From Hetaerina americana (taxonomy: Eukaryota; Arthropoda; Insecta; Odonata; Calopterygidae): a stretch of DNA of 64,000 bases. The stretch is from the NCBI GenBank assembly GCA_022747635.1, contig JAKTNV010000007.1:3917905-3981904 (forward strand). The letters run 5' to 3'. Below the pieces are notes generated by a model. It was not told where the DNA came from, searched no databases, and saw nothing but the letters and a program-made list of their open reading frames with translations. Of the stretch, positions 1 through 9,739 are shown in pieces. Numbering within the stretch: the first letter of the stretch is position 1; every line of letters starts with the position of its first letter. The translations under genes and the position numbers were made by a program.

Positions 1-105
1 GGGTCGTCCAGCGGGTAATATCGTCCATATCGGCCGACGTTTCGATGACCGACTCGGACATCGAAACGTCGGCCGATATGGACCATATTACCCGGTTGAG
101 GACCC
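1..105. repeat. Near-perfect palindrome cut by the window edge
   Basis: Bases 12-47 are the reverse complement of 59-94 with one mismatch (22/84), around an 11-nt loop at 48-58. The similarity continues more weakly outward, so that base 1 pairs with about base 105. The left arm therefore runs off the window. The right arm carries CGAAACGTCGGCCGATATGG followed by a purine-rich tail. I read this as a PLE-terminus-like inverted dimer by analogy with the better-resolved palindromes at 23.0, 49.4 and 54.5 kb. No target duplication can be checked because the left flank is missing. Confidence 0.6.
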
Positions 106-164
106 GAGAGGAATTTACGTAGCAGGACGTATTTTACGTTTACGTAGGAAAACACCAAATCTTT

Positions 165-1646
165 TATAAAAGACCTGTATAGTAAAGAACTTTGACCAAC
201 AAAGTTAGACATTGAAAAAGAATATGACGTAGAGGAAGATAGCTTAGGTCCAGGCATACTCGACGATGAGATAGAAAGCGCATTAAGGGAAATGAAACTA
301 AATAAGGCCGTGGGGGTGGATAACATTCCCGCGGAACTATTGAAATGCTTAGGAAAATGTGGGAGGAAGAGGCTATATGGGCTGATCCGTAGTATCTATG
401 AGGAAGGAATCTGGCCGGATGACTTTGTGAGATCAGTTTTAGTTCCTATTCCGAAAAAGGTAAAGGCTACATCATGTGAGGACTACAGGAGAATAAGTTT
501 GATATCCCACGCAGCTAAAGTTGTTCTAAGGATGATAAACAAAAGGCTAGAGAGTAGGGCAAATGATTATTTAGGGGTTAATCAGTTTGGGTTTAGGAAG
601 GGGAGAGGTATGCGTGATGCCATTACAGTAATGAGATTATTAATCGAGAGGAATATAGAATACAACCAGGAGGTATTTGCCTGTTTCGTAGATTTCGTAA
701 AAGCGTTTGATACAGTGAATAGAGAAGAACTAATGAGTATATTGCAGAAAATAGAAATAGATTGGAGGAAAAGGAGGCTAATCCGCAACCTGTTCTATCT
801 CAGACTGCTCAGGTGTGGGTGGGGAACGGGGAGTCCGGATTGGCAGTGTTAGGAAGAGGTGTAAGGCAGGGTTGCCCATTATCACCGTTGCTGTTCAACC
901 TGTATGCAGAGGAAATGATCAAAGAGGCATGAGAAGAACTGGAGGTAGGAATAAAAGTGGCCGGGAAATTCGTAAAATGAGTTAGGCTCGCTGATCACCA
1001 AGCTTTAGTTTGTCAGTCAGCCAAGGGGTTGCAAGTATTGCTGAGTGAATTGGAAATTCAGTGCTACAGGTATGGGATGAGAATCAATATTAATAAAACA
1101 AAGGTTATGCGATTTTCTGGAAACAAAAAGGATAGACTAAACATTAAGGTAGGAGGACAAAAACTACATCAGGTAGAACAGTTTACGTATTTCGGTAGTG
1201 ATATGGTGCGTAGCTATGTACGGCGCGGAAACGTGGTCATTGAAGCAGGAGGATAGACGTAGACTGGAGGCTTTTGAAATGTGGGTGTGGAGAAGAGTGG
1301 AGAAGGTGAAATGGACAGAGACGAAAACAAATGAGGAAGTACTTGGTATGGTGGGCGAAGAGAGGGGTTTGTTGGGAGAAATCCTATGGAAGCAGGAAAA
1401 GTGGATGAAGGGTGTACTGACCGGCAGTGGGATGTTGAAGACTGTAATATAGGGGAGCATGTTAGGCAAACGAGGAAAGGGAAGGAACAGGATAGGGATG
1501 TTGTACGGGATGAAGGGAGGAAGAAAGTACTCAGAGATGAAGAGGGGCCTGATGAAGAGTAGGATGGTGGCTTTTGCTAGGAGTCACAAATTATTTAATT
1601 ATTAGCTATGCCCATCGAAAGAACTACCCTAACCGGTAGTACCTAA

Positions 1647-1649
<3 letters not shown>
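165..1649 (+). mobile_element. RTE-like non-LTR retrotransposon, decayed and internally deleted
   Basis: The translation at 292-852 gives RT blocks: a start region with AVGVDNIPAELLKCLG, then the fingers region EDYRRISLISHAAK, QFGFRKGRG, and motif A FVDFVKAFDTVN. Motif B (RQGCPLSPLLF) follows in another frame near 865-900. The catalytic FADD block near 990-1000 reads LADH, so the second aspartate is lost and the copy cannot be active. Stops at about 930 and 980 and frameshifts add to this. At about 1195 the thumb region is deleted, joining QFTYFGS to the C-terminal segment that reads YGAETWSLKQEDRRRLEAFEMWVW elsewhere. The copy lacks its endonuclease (5' truncation) and ends in the family 3' tail at 1610-1648. 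RTE-like clade assignment rests on resemblance of the endonuclease and RT of the fuller copy at 47.4-50.7 kb. Confidence 0.85.

Positions 1650-1697
<48 letters not shown>
1650..1697. repeat. (TA)n microsatellite at the RTE 3' end
   Basis: Pure TA repeat directly continuing the AATAAT-type tail of the RTE-like copy. Two other RTE tails in the window (24.6 and 24.9 kb) also run into TA-rich sequence, so the tract probably grew from the LINE tail. Confidence 0.9.
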
Positions 1698-1699
<2 letters not shown>

Positions 1700-1702
<3 letters not shown>

Positions 1703-1775
1703 GCTTTATAAACCCCCCGCCACACGCCCTTGTGGAGGCTTGCTGGGTATTTTGTGGATGATGTAGATAATAATA
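1700..1775 (+). mobile_element. CR1-like LINE 3' terminus (tail only)
   Basis: Contains the family's terminal hairpin, CCGCCAC...GTGGAGG, then GGGTATT and a GTAGAT-type end. It is a solo 3' end, i.e. an extreme 5'-truncated insertion or a remnant. The same tail recurs at 2.88, 4.2, 9.5 and 37.9 kb and, more diverged, at 16.4 and 53.7 kb. Confidence 0.65.
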
Positions 1776-2436
1776 TAACAGTATAACTGACAAGGAAGCC
1801 CTGTTATCGGCAAATATGCCTCTTCAGGGTCTAGAGTGGTCGCTGTTGAAGTTTTTAGTCAGCGTTTGCAGAAAGAATTTTTAAAAAAGGTGGAGCTCTT
1901 CTCTTCGGGGTAGCATTAGCCTAGCATTTGCTCGTGGCGAGGGGAACCCGAAAAACCCACAGGCCGCAGTCTGCAAAAGCACAGAAGAATATTACAATAT
2001 ATGAATTTGAAAAATAATGTCTTTTAGATTTTTGCTTATTTTTCGCACTTGCATGTCACTGGGAGTTTCACTGGAAAAACAATATCGTATAAATAACAAT
2101 ATATAAATAATTTAAAATCAAGTCTAATAGAGTTTTCCAGAGTTTTCTTGCTATTTCGCTCTATCGCTATATCACTGTAATCACTGGCACTTTGCATCTT
2201 GCGTATCCGTTTCTATATCTTGACAAAGAGAGGATTGAGTCCTTGCTGGGGCGTAGAACATCTGGAATCGGTCGGGGGAAGTCAATGCGATACATGGTGG
2301 AAGAGTTAGATGCCTCTGGGTTGTAGATCTGAAGCTGTTCATGAGTGATTCGTGTTGGAGAGAGGAGAGGTTTCTGCTTAGGGCGTTTCCCCAGCACTGC
2401 GCTGGGCACTTAATGATGTCCTATAGCGGGGTGTTG
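1776..2436. other. No recognisable gene
   Basis: AT-rich sequence with a short GC-richer patch near 1890-1970. The minus-strand open frame at 2167-2409 has no motif I recognise and is probably chance. Confidence 0.5.
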
Positions 2437-2925
2437 TTATAGTTGGCGATTTGGTTTCACACTCGTGCTCGAAGGTGGCATAAGCTTTTTTTCAGCACCG
2501 AGGTCTCTCAAATTATTCGCACTGCTACATACATTGGTCTCTTGGATCATGCATATAAAATTCTGGAAGTAGATGCCAGAACTAGCAGACTCAAAGACTC
2601 CGTCTTCCAACGGAACAACACGGGATAGCAACTGCAGGGTTATAGATAGCGACAACTCCACTTGCCGTCCTCAGCGTCTAGGGAATAATTAGTTGTTGGA
2701 TGGCTTTCGTGCTGCATCCTGGGGTGCAGTTGTTTGTTGGTTTATGGTATATATGTTTGCATGAGTGTTGGATGAAGGGACTTTTGCATGAGTGTGTGCG
2801 CTGCTGTGGGTGTAGTTTTCCATGCTGTTGTTTTGCATGTGGTATTGTTCCTTTTTACGGGTGGTGACCTAATGACCCCGCCACACGCCCTTGTGGCGGC
2901 TTGCGGGGTATTATGTAGATGTAGA
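2437..2925 (+). mobile_element. CR1-like LINE, 3' end with C-terminal ORF2 codons and 3' UTR
   Basis: The frame at 2443-2628 reads FFSTEVSQIIRTA...LLDHAYKILEVDARTSRLKDS, matching the C-terminal tail of the CR1-like ORF2 copies at 9.7 and 38.0 kb (HKIREIHGRTCRLKDSFF). It is followed by a GCATGAG/GTTTGCATG-rich 3' UTR and the terminal hairpin CCGCCACACGCCCTTGTGGCGG cut short by GGGGTATTATGTAGATGTAG. The rest of the element upstream is missing (5' truncation). Confidence 0.8.
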
Positions 2926-2989
2926 GGAGCCTGTGGAGAAGAGGTTCGGTGTTAGAAATACTATAAATATCGGAGCTGGGAAACGTGGG

Positions 2990-3860
2990 AATCAAAAGAG
3001 GTAGCCCTCTAAGGATCCTTCTTTGCAAGGCGTTAATGATGATTTCCCCGTGTGTTCATGCAGGGAGGGACCGCCAGCGTGGCGTACTCCATTACTAGGT
3101 GCACAAAGGTAAGTAAGCCGCAGTCGATGGAGACCCCCTTCCCTCTCGCCCGAATTGCTCGTATTATACCATTTCGCTGGCTGCATCTTGCCCATACATC
3201 CCTGACATATAACTTAAATTTTAGGCGGTTGTCCAATACGACTCCCAGGTTAGCCATCGGTACCACTGAGTTAGCCGTCAGAATCCGGTGCTACCAAAGC
3301 CCAATCGTGGGTTCCGGCAGCCCCACTATCCTTCTGTCGAGGTAACTCTTAAATATGATGAGTGTGGACTTGTCTGGATCCGATCGTAATCTCCATTTCC
3401 GAAACTACTCTTCCAGCTCATTTGGCCTGTAAATTTGCCACCACCATTTGACCTGTCCCGGTAATGCGCTGACCTACAGATGGTCGTGTCATCTGCGTAT
3501 TGGGTCGTAGTCACTGTTCGTCGGGGCTTTCTACCTGTTGGCATGTCCCAGCAGCACAAGGCAAAGAGCAGCGGTGACCGTACGGTACCTTGAGGCACTC
3601 CAACTGTGAGAAAGAAGGGGGATTTGTATTTCTCACCTATTTTCACTCAGGCAACCCTACCGGAGGGGAAAGTATAAATGAGTGTGATACAAGTTGGTGA
3701 CCATCCTGGCATCTTTGATAGTTTGTAGAGGAGCCCGTTATGCCATGCGTGGTCGAATGCCCTCTCATGCGTGGTCGAATGTCCAGGAACAGCCGCCATG
3801 AATTTCCGTTGGTTTATTGCTTCCGCAGCCTCCGCGGTGAGAAGTGCCAGGGGGTCCACT
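2990..3860 (-). mobile_element. Jockey-like LINE reverse-transcriptase relic
   Basis: Read on the minus strand, 3859-3647 gives a decayed motif A region (ERAFDHAWHNGLLYKL). Then 3646-3326 gives motif B (GVPQGTVRSPLLFALC) and the catalytic box TQYADDTTI. Next, 3266-3033 gives the post-catalytic block LGVVLDNRLKFKLYVRD. The three blocks are in order but in different frames, so the copy is dead. It has neither endonuclease nor 3' tail. It sits between two CR1-like 3' ends on the opposite strand, so it may be an insertion in an older CR1-like 3' region. Confidence 0.8.
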
Positions 3861-4039
3861 GTGCATCTCCCTGCAGGGAAACCGTGCTGGTGCGATGATA
3901 ATACTCCGAAGTCATTTCGGAGGTGATTTTCATTCGTCCCACGACAACTCTTTCAAACCACGACACAGCGGAACAGCGGAATTGGCAGAGTATATATTTT
4001 TCTCTATATCCTGCATGTTATTTTTTTATTTATAAAGAA

Positions 4040-4255
4040 CCATCTTTTTAACAGTTTTACGGCATGATTTGAATATATGTATCCTGCTATTGAATACTGT
4101 TGCATTCAAGTACTTTTTTCTTGTGACTGGCATTTTTCGAGGGCACGTCGAACTAATATTGTCACCTCCATAGGGATTGTGCACGTATCGTTGGTGACCT
4201 AACACCCTCCGCCACACACCCTTGCGGCGGCTTGTGGGTCGTAGGGTAGATGTGG
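4040..4255 (+). mobile_element. CR1-like LINE 3' terminus
   Basis: The block at 4190-4250 has the family signature: GGTGACCTAACACCC, hairpin CCGCCACACACCCTTGCGGCGG, then GTAGATGTGG. The preceding 150 bp has no clear coding content. Possibly the 3' end separated from 2.4-2.9 kb by the Jockey relic, but the 2.9-kb copy already has its own terminus, so these are more likely two insertions. Confidence 0.6.
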
Positions 4256-4700
4256 ATCAATACGCGTGCTTATGCTCACTGTGGAGTGGATGCTGTAGTG
4301 ACAGATCCAGAAAATGATTCCAAAAAGAATATAATTGATTGAAATAGTAATTTTAGCTGCATCTCCCCAAGCTATCTCTCCCTCTCTCTCCCAATAATAT
4401 TCTTATTAATTAGAAACCGTATCTTCTACTTTAAGGTGATGCTTTGTTAAATGTGAAAGTGGTAAATCTGGATGGGATAGCATTTAAATGTTTTAAACTT
4501 TTATCCTTTTTAATAAACTTCTGTTGAATATTTCCTATGAAATAATGAAAATGTTGTTCGCCATGCCCGCTTCCCGCTCACCCCTGTCGCAACCTTTATC
4601 TCAAAAATAGTGTTCACGGAATGCAAAATGTTCGGAACGAAATCAAATTGCTCCGCATTCCTGCACACACTTGCCCAAACAGGAAAATTTCACATAAAAT
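4256..4700. other. No recognisable gene
   Basis: AT-rich spacer with a short CT-rich run near 4377-4392. Nothing coding or element-like recognised before the mariner TIR. Confidence 0.5.
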
Positions 4701-4701
4701 A

Positions 4702-5389
4702 CGAGGGTCATCCGGAAAGTAGTACCCGTTCGTGAAATAAAGACACAAAAGTAAATATTAACAAACATAAAAAATTTTATTTGAAAGAGGATACTTTAAA
4801 CTACTTCTCAACATAATCTCCAAGCAAATTAAGGCATTTGTCATAACGTGTGACAAGTTTCTGTATTCCTGCTGCATAGTCCTTCGCCGCCAGCTCATTG
4901 AGGGACGCGAGGGAGAAACATTGGGAAAATGCTCACAGATGTCATCAATTGTGACGCGCCGATCGTTCCTCACGAATTCGTCAACTGAGCTCACCAGTTG
5001 GTCTGTAATGACAGACGGTCTCCCCGAACGCTCATCGTCGTGTGTGTTCCCCCTCCCCATGTTGAAGTTGCGACACCACCGCCGAACAGACGACTCGTCC
5101 ATTACATTGTCTCCATACACCTCCTTTAATTGGCGATGAATATCACATGGGCGAACGTTTCTTGCATTGAGGAATTTAAGCACTGCCCTCACTTCACAAC
5201 TGGCGGCGTTCTCAATTTTTTTAAACATTGTAAACAATCACAGAAACAACACAGGCAATGCTAGCGTCACGCAACTTGGCTCAGAGAAGGCAGACAAGCC
5301 ACTGAAGCTATCTGACCTCGTCCAGCGGCTACTCGCGTCGTCAGCACTTCATGCGGCACGAACGGGTACTACTTTCAGGATGACCCTCG
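4702..5389 (-). mobile_element. Mariner transposon, internally deleted, both TIRs present
   Basis: Bases 4702-4734 (CGAGGGTCATCCGGAAAGTA...) are the reverse complement of 5357-5389 with one mismatch in 33. A TA dinucleotide lies outside each end (4700-4701, 5390-5391), the expected mariner duplication. The minus-strand frame from 5237 encodes the N-terminal paired helix-turn-helix: FLNARNVRPCDIHRQLKEVY, then SSVRRWCRNFNMGR and DDERSGRPS. After about residue 105 it jumps, through a deletion of the catalytic DDE domain and a frame change, to the C-terminal end (AAGIQKLVTRYDKC, LLGDYVEK). At 688 bp it is about half the usual 1.3 kb, so it is a nonautonomous derivative that keeps the TIRs and could be mobilised only by a relative. 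Confidence 0.93.
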
Positions 5390-5559
5390 TATATCCGTAC
5401 ATTGTTTTTCCATATTCTGTCAAACGGTTAAAAAACATAATTGAGAGATTTCTCGTAAGTAAAGGGTGAAGCAAAATGGACTCCATGACTTAACGGGTGC
5501 ATTGCGAACAACCAATCAAGATAATTATTTTTTTATTTCTGAAAATTAAATTTAATGAC

Positions 5560-6180
5560 ATTTTATTTCCATTAGGTTTCAAAAATCATTTCATTCAGGT
5601 GACGACCTTGGGGAGCGATGCGCACGTTGAGTCGCTCGAAAGAGTTTTCGAAAACTCTTCTCAGCATTTCTTGCGTTATTTCCAGCGATGACATCCGTAA
5701 TTGCCTCTTTAAGATCTTCCAAGGTCCTTGTTCAAACTTCGTATACCTCACCTTTGAGATATCCCCAAAGAAAAAAATCACACGGTTTAAATCCCACCCT
5801 GTTGTAATCGAAAGGCTTCGGTGTCATATTCCTCACTATACTCTTCCATTTTGGGGAGTAAAACGTTCTCCGGCATCTAACAATAGCGCACAGAGTTCAC
5901 AGAAACAATTGAACCTCGATAATCAAAAAATTAAGACCCAACAATGCCCATGGAGGTCACCGCCCACCAAACTGTCACTTTGGGGCCATGAAGAGGCCTC
6001 GGGTGAAATTCGCGAGGATTGTCAGTCGCCCAGTAACGAAAATGTTGCTGAGCCGGAGATGTGAAAATGCGCTTCATCGCTAGACCACGGCGCCCTCTGC
6101 GTCGCCACCACACCGTCATTGTTCTTAAAGAACGTTTCTACGACAAAGCCTCGATGCTCAACAGACCACTGAAAGGTAAC
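5560..6180 (-). mobile_element. IS630/Tc1/mariner-superfamily transposase relic
   Basis: Minus-strand frames give, from 6119 downward, HFRYWATDNPREFHPRPLHG then PKVTVWWAVTSMGIVG, typical of the catalytic core in the arthropod transposase group often annotated DUF4817/DDE_3. Near 5830-5640 decayed frames give CDFFLWGYLK-like and LEDLKEAI-like pieces. The C-terminus reads RVFENSFERLNVRIAPQGRH and LNEMIF, ending near 5575. Several frameshifts and stops make it a pseudogene. The N-terminal DNA-binding part and clear TIRs are not seen. Confidence 0.75.
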
Positions 6181-9100
6181 AACTGAAAATGGCGTTGTTT
6201 TTTCCAGCTAAAGTCCTTACCTGCACTCCACTAATTCACCTGCGCACTCTTCAGTATATATTTGAAACTAGGAAGTCCATTCTGCCTCACCTTATATTCA
6301 TGCTGAAATGATGTTACTCGTATAGTGCTGCATTTTGGATTTGCGTTCTTCTCATTCAAAAGTAATACAGACGAGTGAAAGTAAAAAAGCTAAACGGTTT
6401 TGATGCAAATATCAAGAGAAAATAATCGAGATGTAGAGTCAAGTTGTATTTCTTAAACCACTACTTTCGTTACTTTTGTCATCTGGAGATGGCATTCTCT
6501 CTCTTCACCTCTTCCAAATGCGTCTTTCGCTCTCGGGGCCGATCCCGCAGCTTCGAAGGGTAAATAGCGGCTCTAGATGTGCCACCATTTCTAGAAGGAA
6601 GTGAGACGGCCGTGCGTAAATGGAGCGGACGACTGCGACGACTCCGTAGCGTGGCCTTTGACGGGAGGGGATGATGGGCAGAGGGTGGAGTGATCCCCCG
6701 TTTGGATATGGAGTTCAATTACGGAACTATGGACAGCGAAGGGGGGGTGAAAAGAAGCGCGGGGGGAAAGAGGGGGGCCCCTGGACGAGAGGCAAGGGTA
6801 CCAACGCTGAAGTGCGCGAATACTAGAGGGAATGACGATTTGGGAAGAGGTAGGAATTGCGGATTATACTCACATGTGTAAAAATTGACAGTAATGTAGA
6901 CCGACATTGGCAGAATATCAGGTCGATAACGTATTTTTTGATGTCTCCACCTCAAATATTATAGACTTGTACACCAAAACCAACCCCTATTATGCCACAA
7001 TCAAAACGCAAATATCCAAGAATGCTTCAGCCATGAGCTGAGACTACTCGAATTCATATTATGTACACTCGGGACACCCTGTGTCTATTTGCAGTCGGAG
7101 GAATGTGATATTTATACGGGACTACTGCTAAATATGCATGATGTAGTATAGGTTAACATATTACGTAGCACCTGGGCAAGAGGCTCTCGTCAAATTACTC
7201 TCATGTCGAAACAATGAAATTAACGTAATTACGGGGAATTCTTTTCGTGTCACGGCGAACGAAGCCTTGCGAGCGACTTTCCGATATCGCACTCCGGCTC
7301 GACAGGCGGAAGGGGGGATGGGGAGGGAGATAGGGGGGATGGATAGGGGGGGGGAGGGGAGCTTCCACTCCCCCCCCTACGCCCGGCGTCGTCACGGCAT
7401 TCGGCGGAGGGTGAGTTGCCGCCGTGGAGATTCACCGCCCATTGTTTTCACATCGCCTCCCCCTTCCTCCCTCCCCCCACCCCCCCACTTCCCCCTTTGC
7501 TGACGTCCGCGTCATAACCCGGATTATACGCCACTTCGACGTGAGGCAAGGGTTGTCGGAACACCGTCCTTTAATTGTCATGTAACTGATAAGATTTATT
7601 TAGTAAATGCGTTTCTGCAACAAAGGAATTGGCTGTACATGCGAGGGAAGGTGGTGTAGAAGCGGGATGAAAAGGGTGAGGAGTGAGAGAGGGGTTGGTT
7701 TCCCATTACCGTCCGTGCTTTTTTAATTGTGCATCTCAACTTCGCTCGCACACGCGCGCAGGGACGCTGAGAGTGGCGCTGGAAGGAGCGAAAGTGGGAG
7801 GAGGTGAGTCTGCGTGTCTCGGATTTTCGGAAAATTTCATTATTTCCAGCAATGGAATGGCTGCTGCTTCCGTTGGACGTGAAACAGATTCACCCTCGGA
7901 GATTGTGGGGATGGGCGCCGATCTGGAGGGAAACGAATGCAGAGCACGGTTTGGAGACACACTCGCGAAGTGCTCCAAACGGGATGGCGGAGAGTGCCAA
8001 ATCTGAGGGCACAGGGGAATGTTGGCATTAATAGTCTAATGGAGAAGGAAATTCATCACTTCGACGAAGAGTAGAGACCTAAACCATAGATATGAAAGGA
8101 CACTGACAGAAGAACAGAGCGTTCGATTGTTCCGAAACCTTACCTTTGATTTTATTGGAGTAATTTATCAATGGCTGCCTACGTGTGGCCCCTTAACGAA
8201 CACTTTGGTTTCTAAGGAAGGCACACTTAGAATGTGCATTCGACGTGGAATTTTTGTCATTAGATTTACATGATTTATGGCATATTCATCTGTTTCTGAC
8301 GCCAATGTTTGCTCCGGAGTTACTGGGGTGAAATTCTAGACTCTGCTGATTGCCCACTCCAATATCACAATGTTGCGCGTCGCCATCATCACCACAGCTA
8401 TCCAAGTGCTCCTAGGTAACCGAATACCTGAACAAAAACGTCATCTCGACGATTCCCCAACCCCCTTAAAATCCCGACTTGGCACCAGCAGACTATTTCC
8501 CATTCCCAAAAGTTAAATCCTCCCTCAAAGGACGCTCTAAGTGCCGTCAAAGAAGCTTGCACGCGTACCTCTAAGAGTAACCTTGAGTCGTGGAAAACCC
8601 GCCCCGGCGAAAGTGTGTGTGTGTGTGTGTTGACGCTCAAGGGATGTAATTCAAAGTATTAATGGGGCATTGCAGTAATACCTGAAATGAAACCATTTTT
8701 CCAGAACTTTTCCCAATAATTTTGAGGTAATTACACTTGTATTTAATTTCATCGGTTTTACCCACGCTTATTTCTTTCGCCCAAAAACTCTATGCATTAA
8801 ATTAGTGATGCGGGTGAGATAAGGATTCATCAGTGCTCGGAGAAATATTTAAAAATTAATTCCAAGCCTAGTTTCCACGATGAATGCTGACCTTTTCTAC
8901 CTTTTATTTCAGCAATTCTTGGCCAACGTGAAATCAACGAAGGCCACCTGGAAACACAATAAAGGCGACAAATAGTTCGAATGCCATTTCAGATAAATTA
9001 CTTCAAGTCCTTACGTTAGAAGTCTGAAAAAATATCAACAATAAAGTCTCTCTGTTCACTGGACAAACTGTTATCGCCAGTCGCATTATTTAGACTAGTT

Positions 9101-9465
9101 ATGAAATTTATTTACTCATTGCTAAATATGAAAAAAAACATGCAAAAAGGGGGATTTTGATTAAATAAAAAATATTGTCACCTATTTAAAAAATTCTTGA
9201 TGAAGATGACGAAAATGTAAAAGCCTTAGCAACAATACCGCTACGTGTAGCAGAAGAAGAAATGAAATAAGTGGCGATATTGTATCACGGATTGAAAATC
9301 TGAATTAAAGAAAATTCGCAGTGCAGATGGATGAATCAATTCTGAGCGACAGTAATAATGCCATATTGCTATCGTACCGAAGATATACTGAGGTTAAGGA
9401 GTTTACTGAAGAAACGTTATCCCACAAATCAATAGAGTGGACTACTATCAACCGTGACATCTACA
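6181..9465. other. No recognisable gene or transposon
   Basis: A 3.3-kb stretch with alternating AT-rich sequence and G/C-skewed patches (notably 6740-6790, 7310-7380 and 7440-7500, with runs of G or C). A short (GT)n lies at 8613-8630. Open frames here, such as 7267-7503 and 7683-8006, are low-complexity and lack any domain I recognise. CpG-containing GC patches could be regulatory, but nothing in the sequence proves it. Confidence 0.45.
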
Positions 9466-9476
9466 TCTATCTACAT

Positions 9477-9540
9477 CTACTTAATACTCCGCGAGCCGCC
9501 GCAAGGGCGTGTGGCGGGGGGTGTTAGGACACCACCCGTA
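9477..9540 (-). other. CR1-like 3'-terminal hairpin
   Basis: On the minus strand: CCGCCACACGCCCTTGCGGCGG, an inner stem-loop enclosed by CCCC...GGAGT, then TATTAAGTAGATG. Seven related copies in this window keep the stem. In LINEs such 3' structures are the usual recognition site for the element's own RT; that role is inferred here. Confidence 0.7.
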
Positions 9541-9739
9541 ATTTAGAAAGGAAAAAAAACCGCATGCAAGAACCAAAAATTCATACATCCACAAAAAAAC
9601 ATGGCATACATTCATGCAAGAACACTTACACCCCACACATGCAAACACTCAAACTACATCTTACATACACATGCACCTAAAAGTATACCTAACAGCTTTG
9701 CAGTATTTAACTTTGCCCCGACTTGTAAATTCAATGTTT

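Noticed and set aside
7267..7503. GC-rich open frames as possible exons
   Set aside because: Composition is dominated by G and C runs, frames overlap on both strands, and no domain or splice-site pair could be defended.
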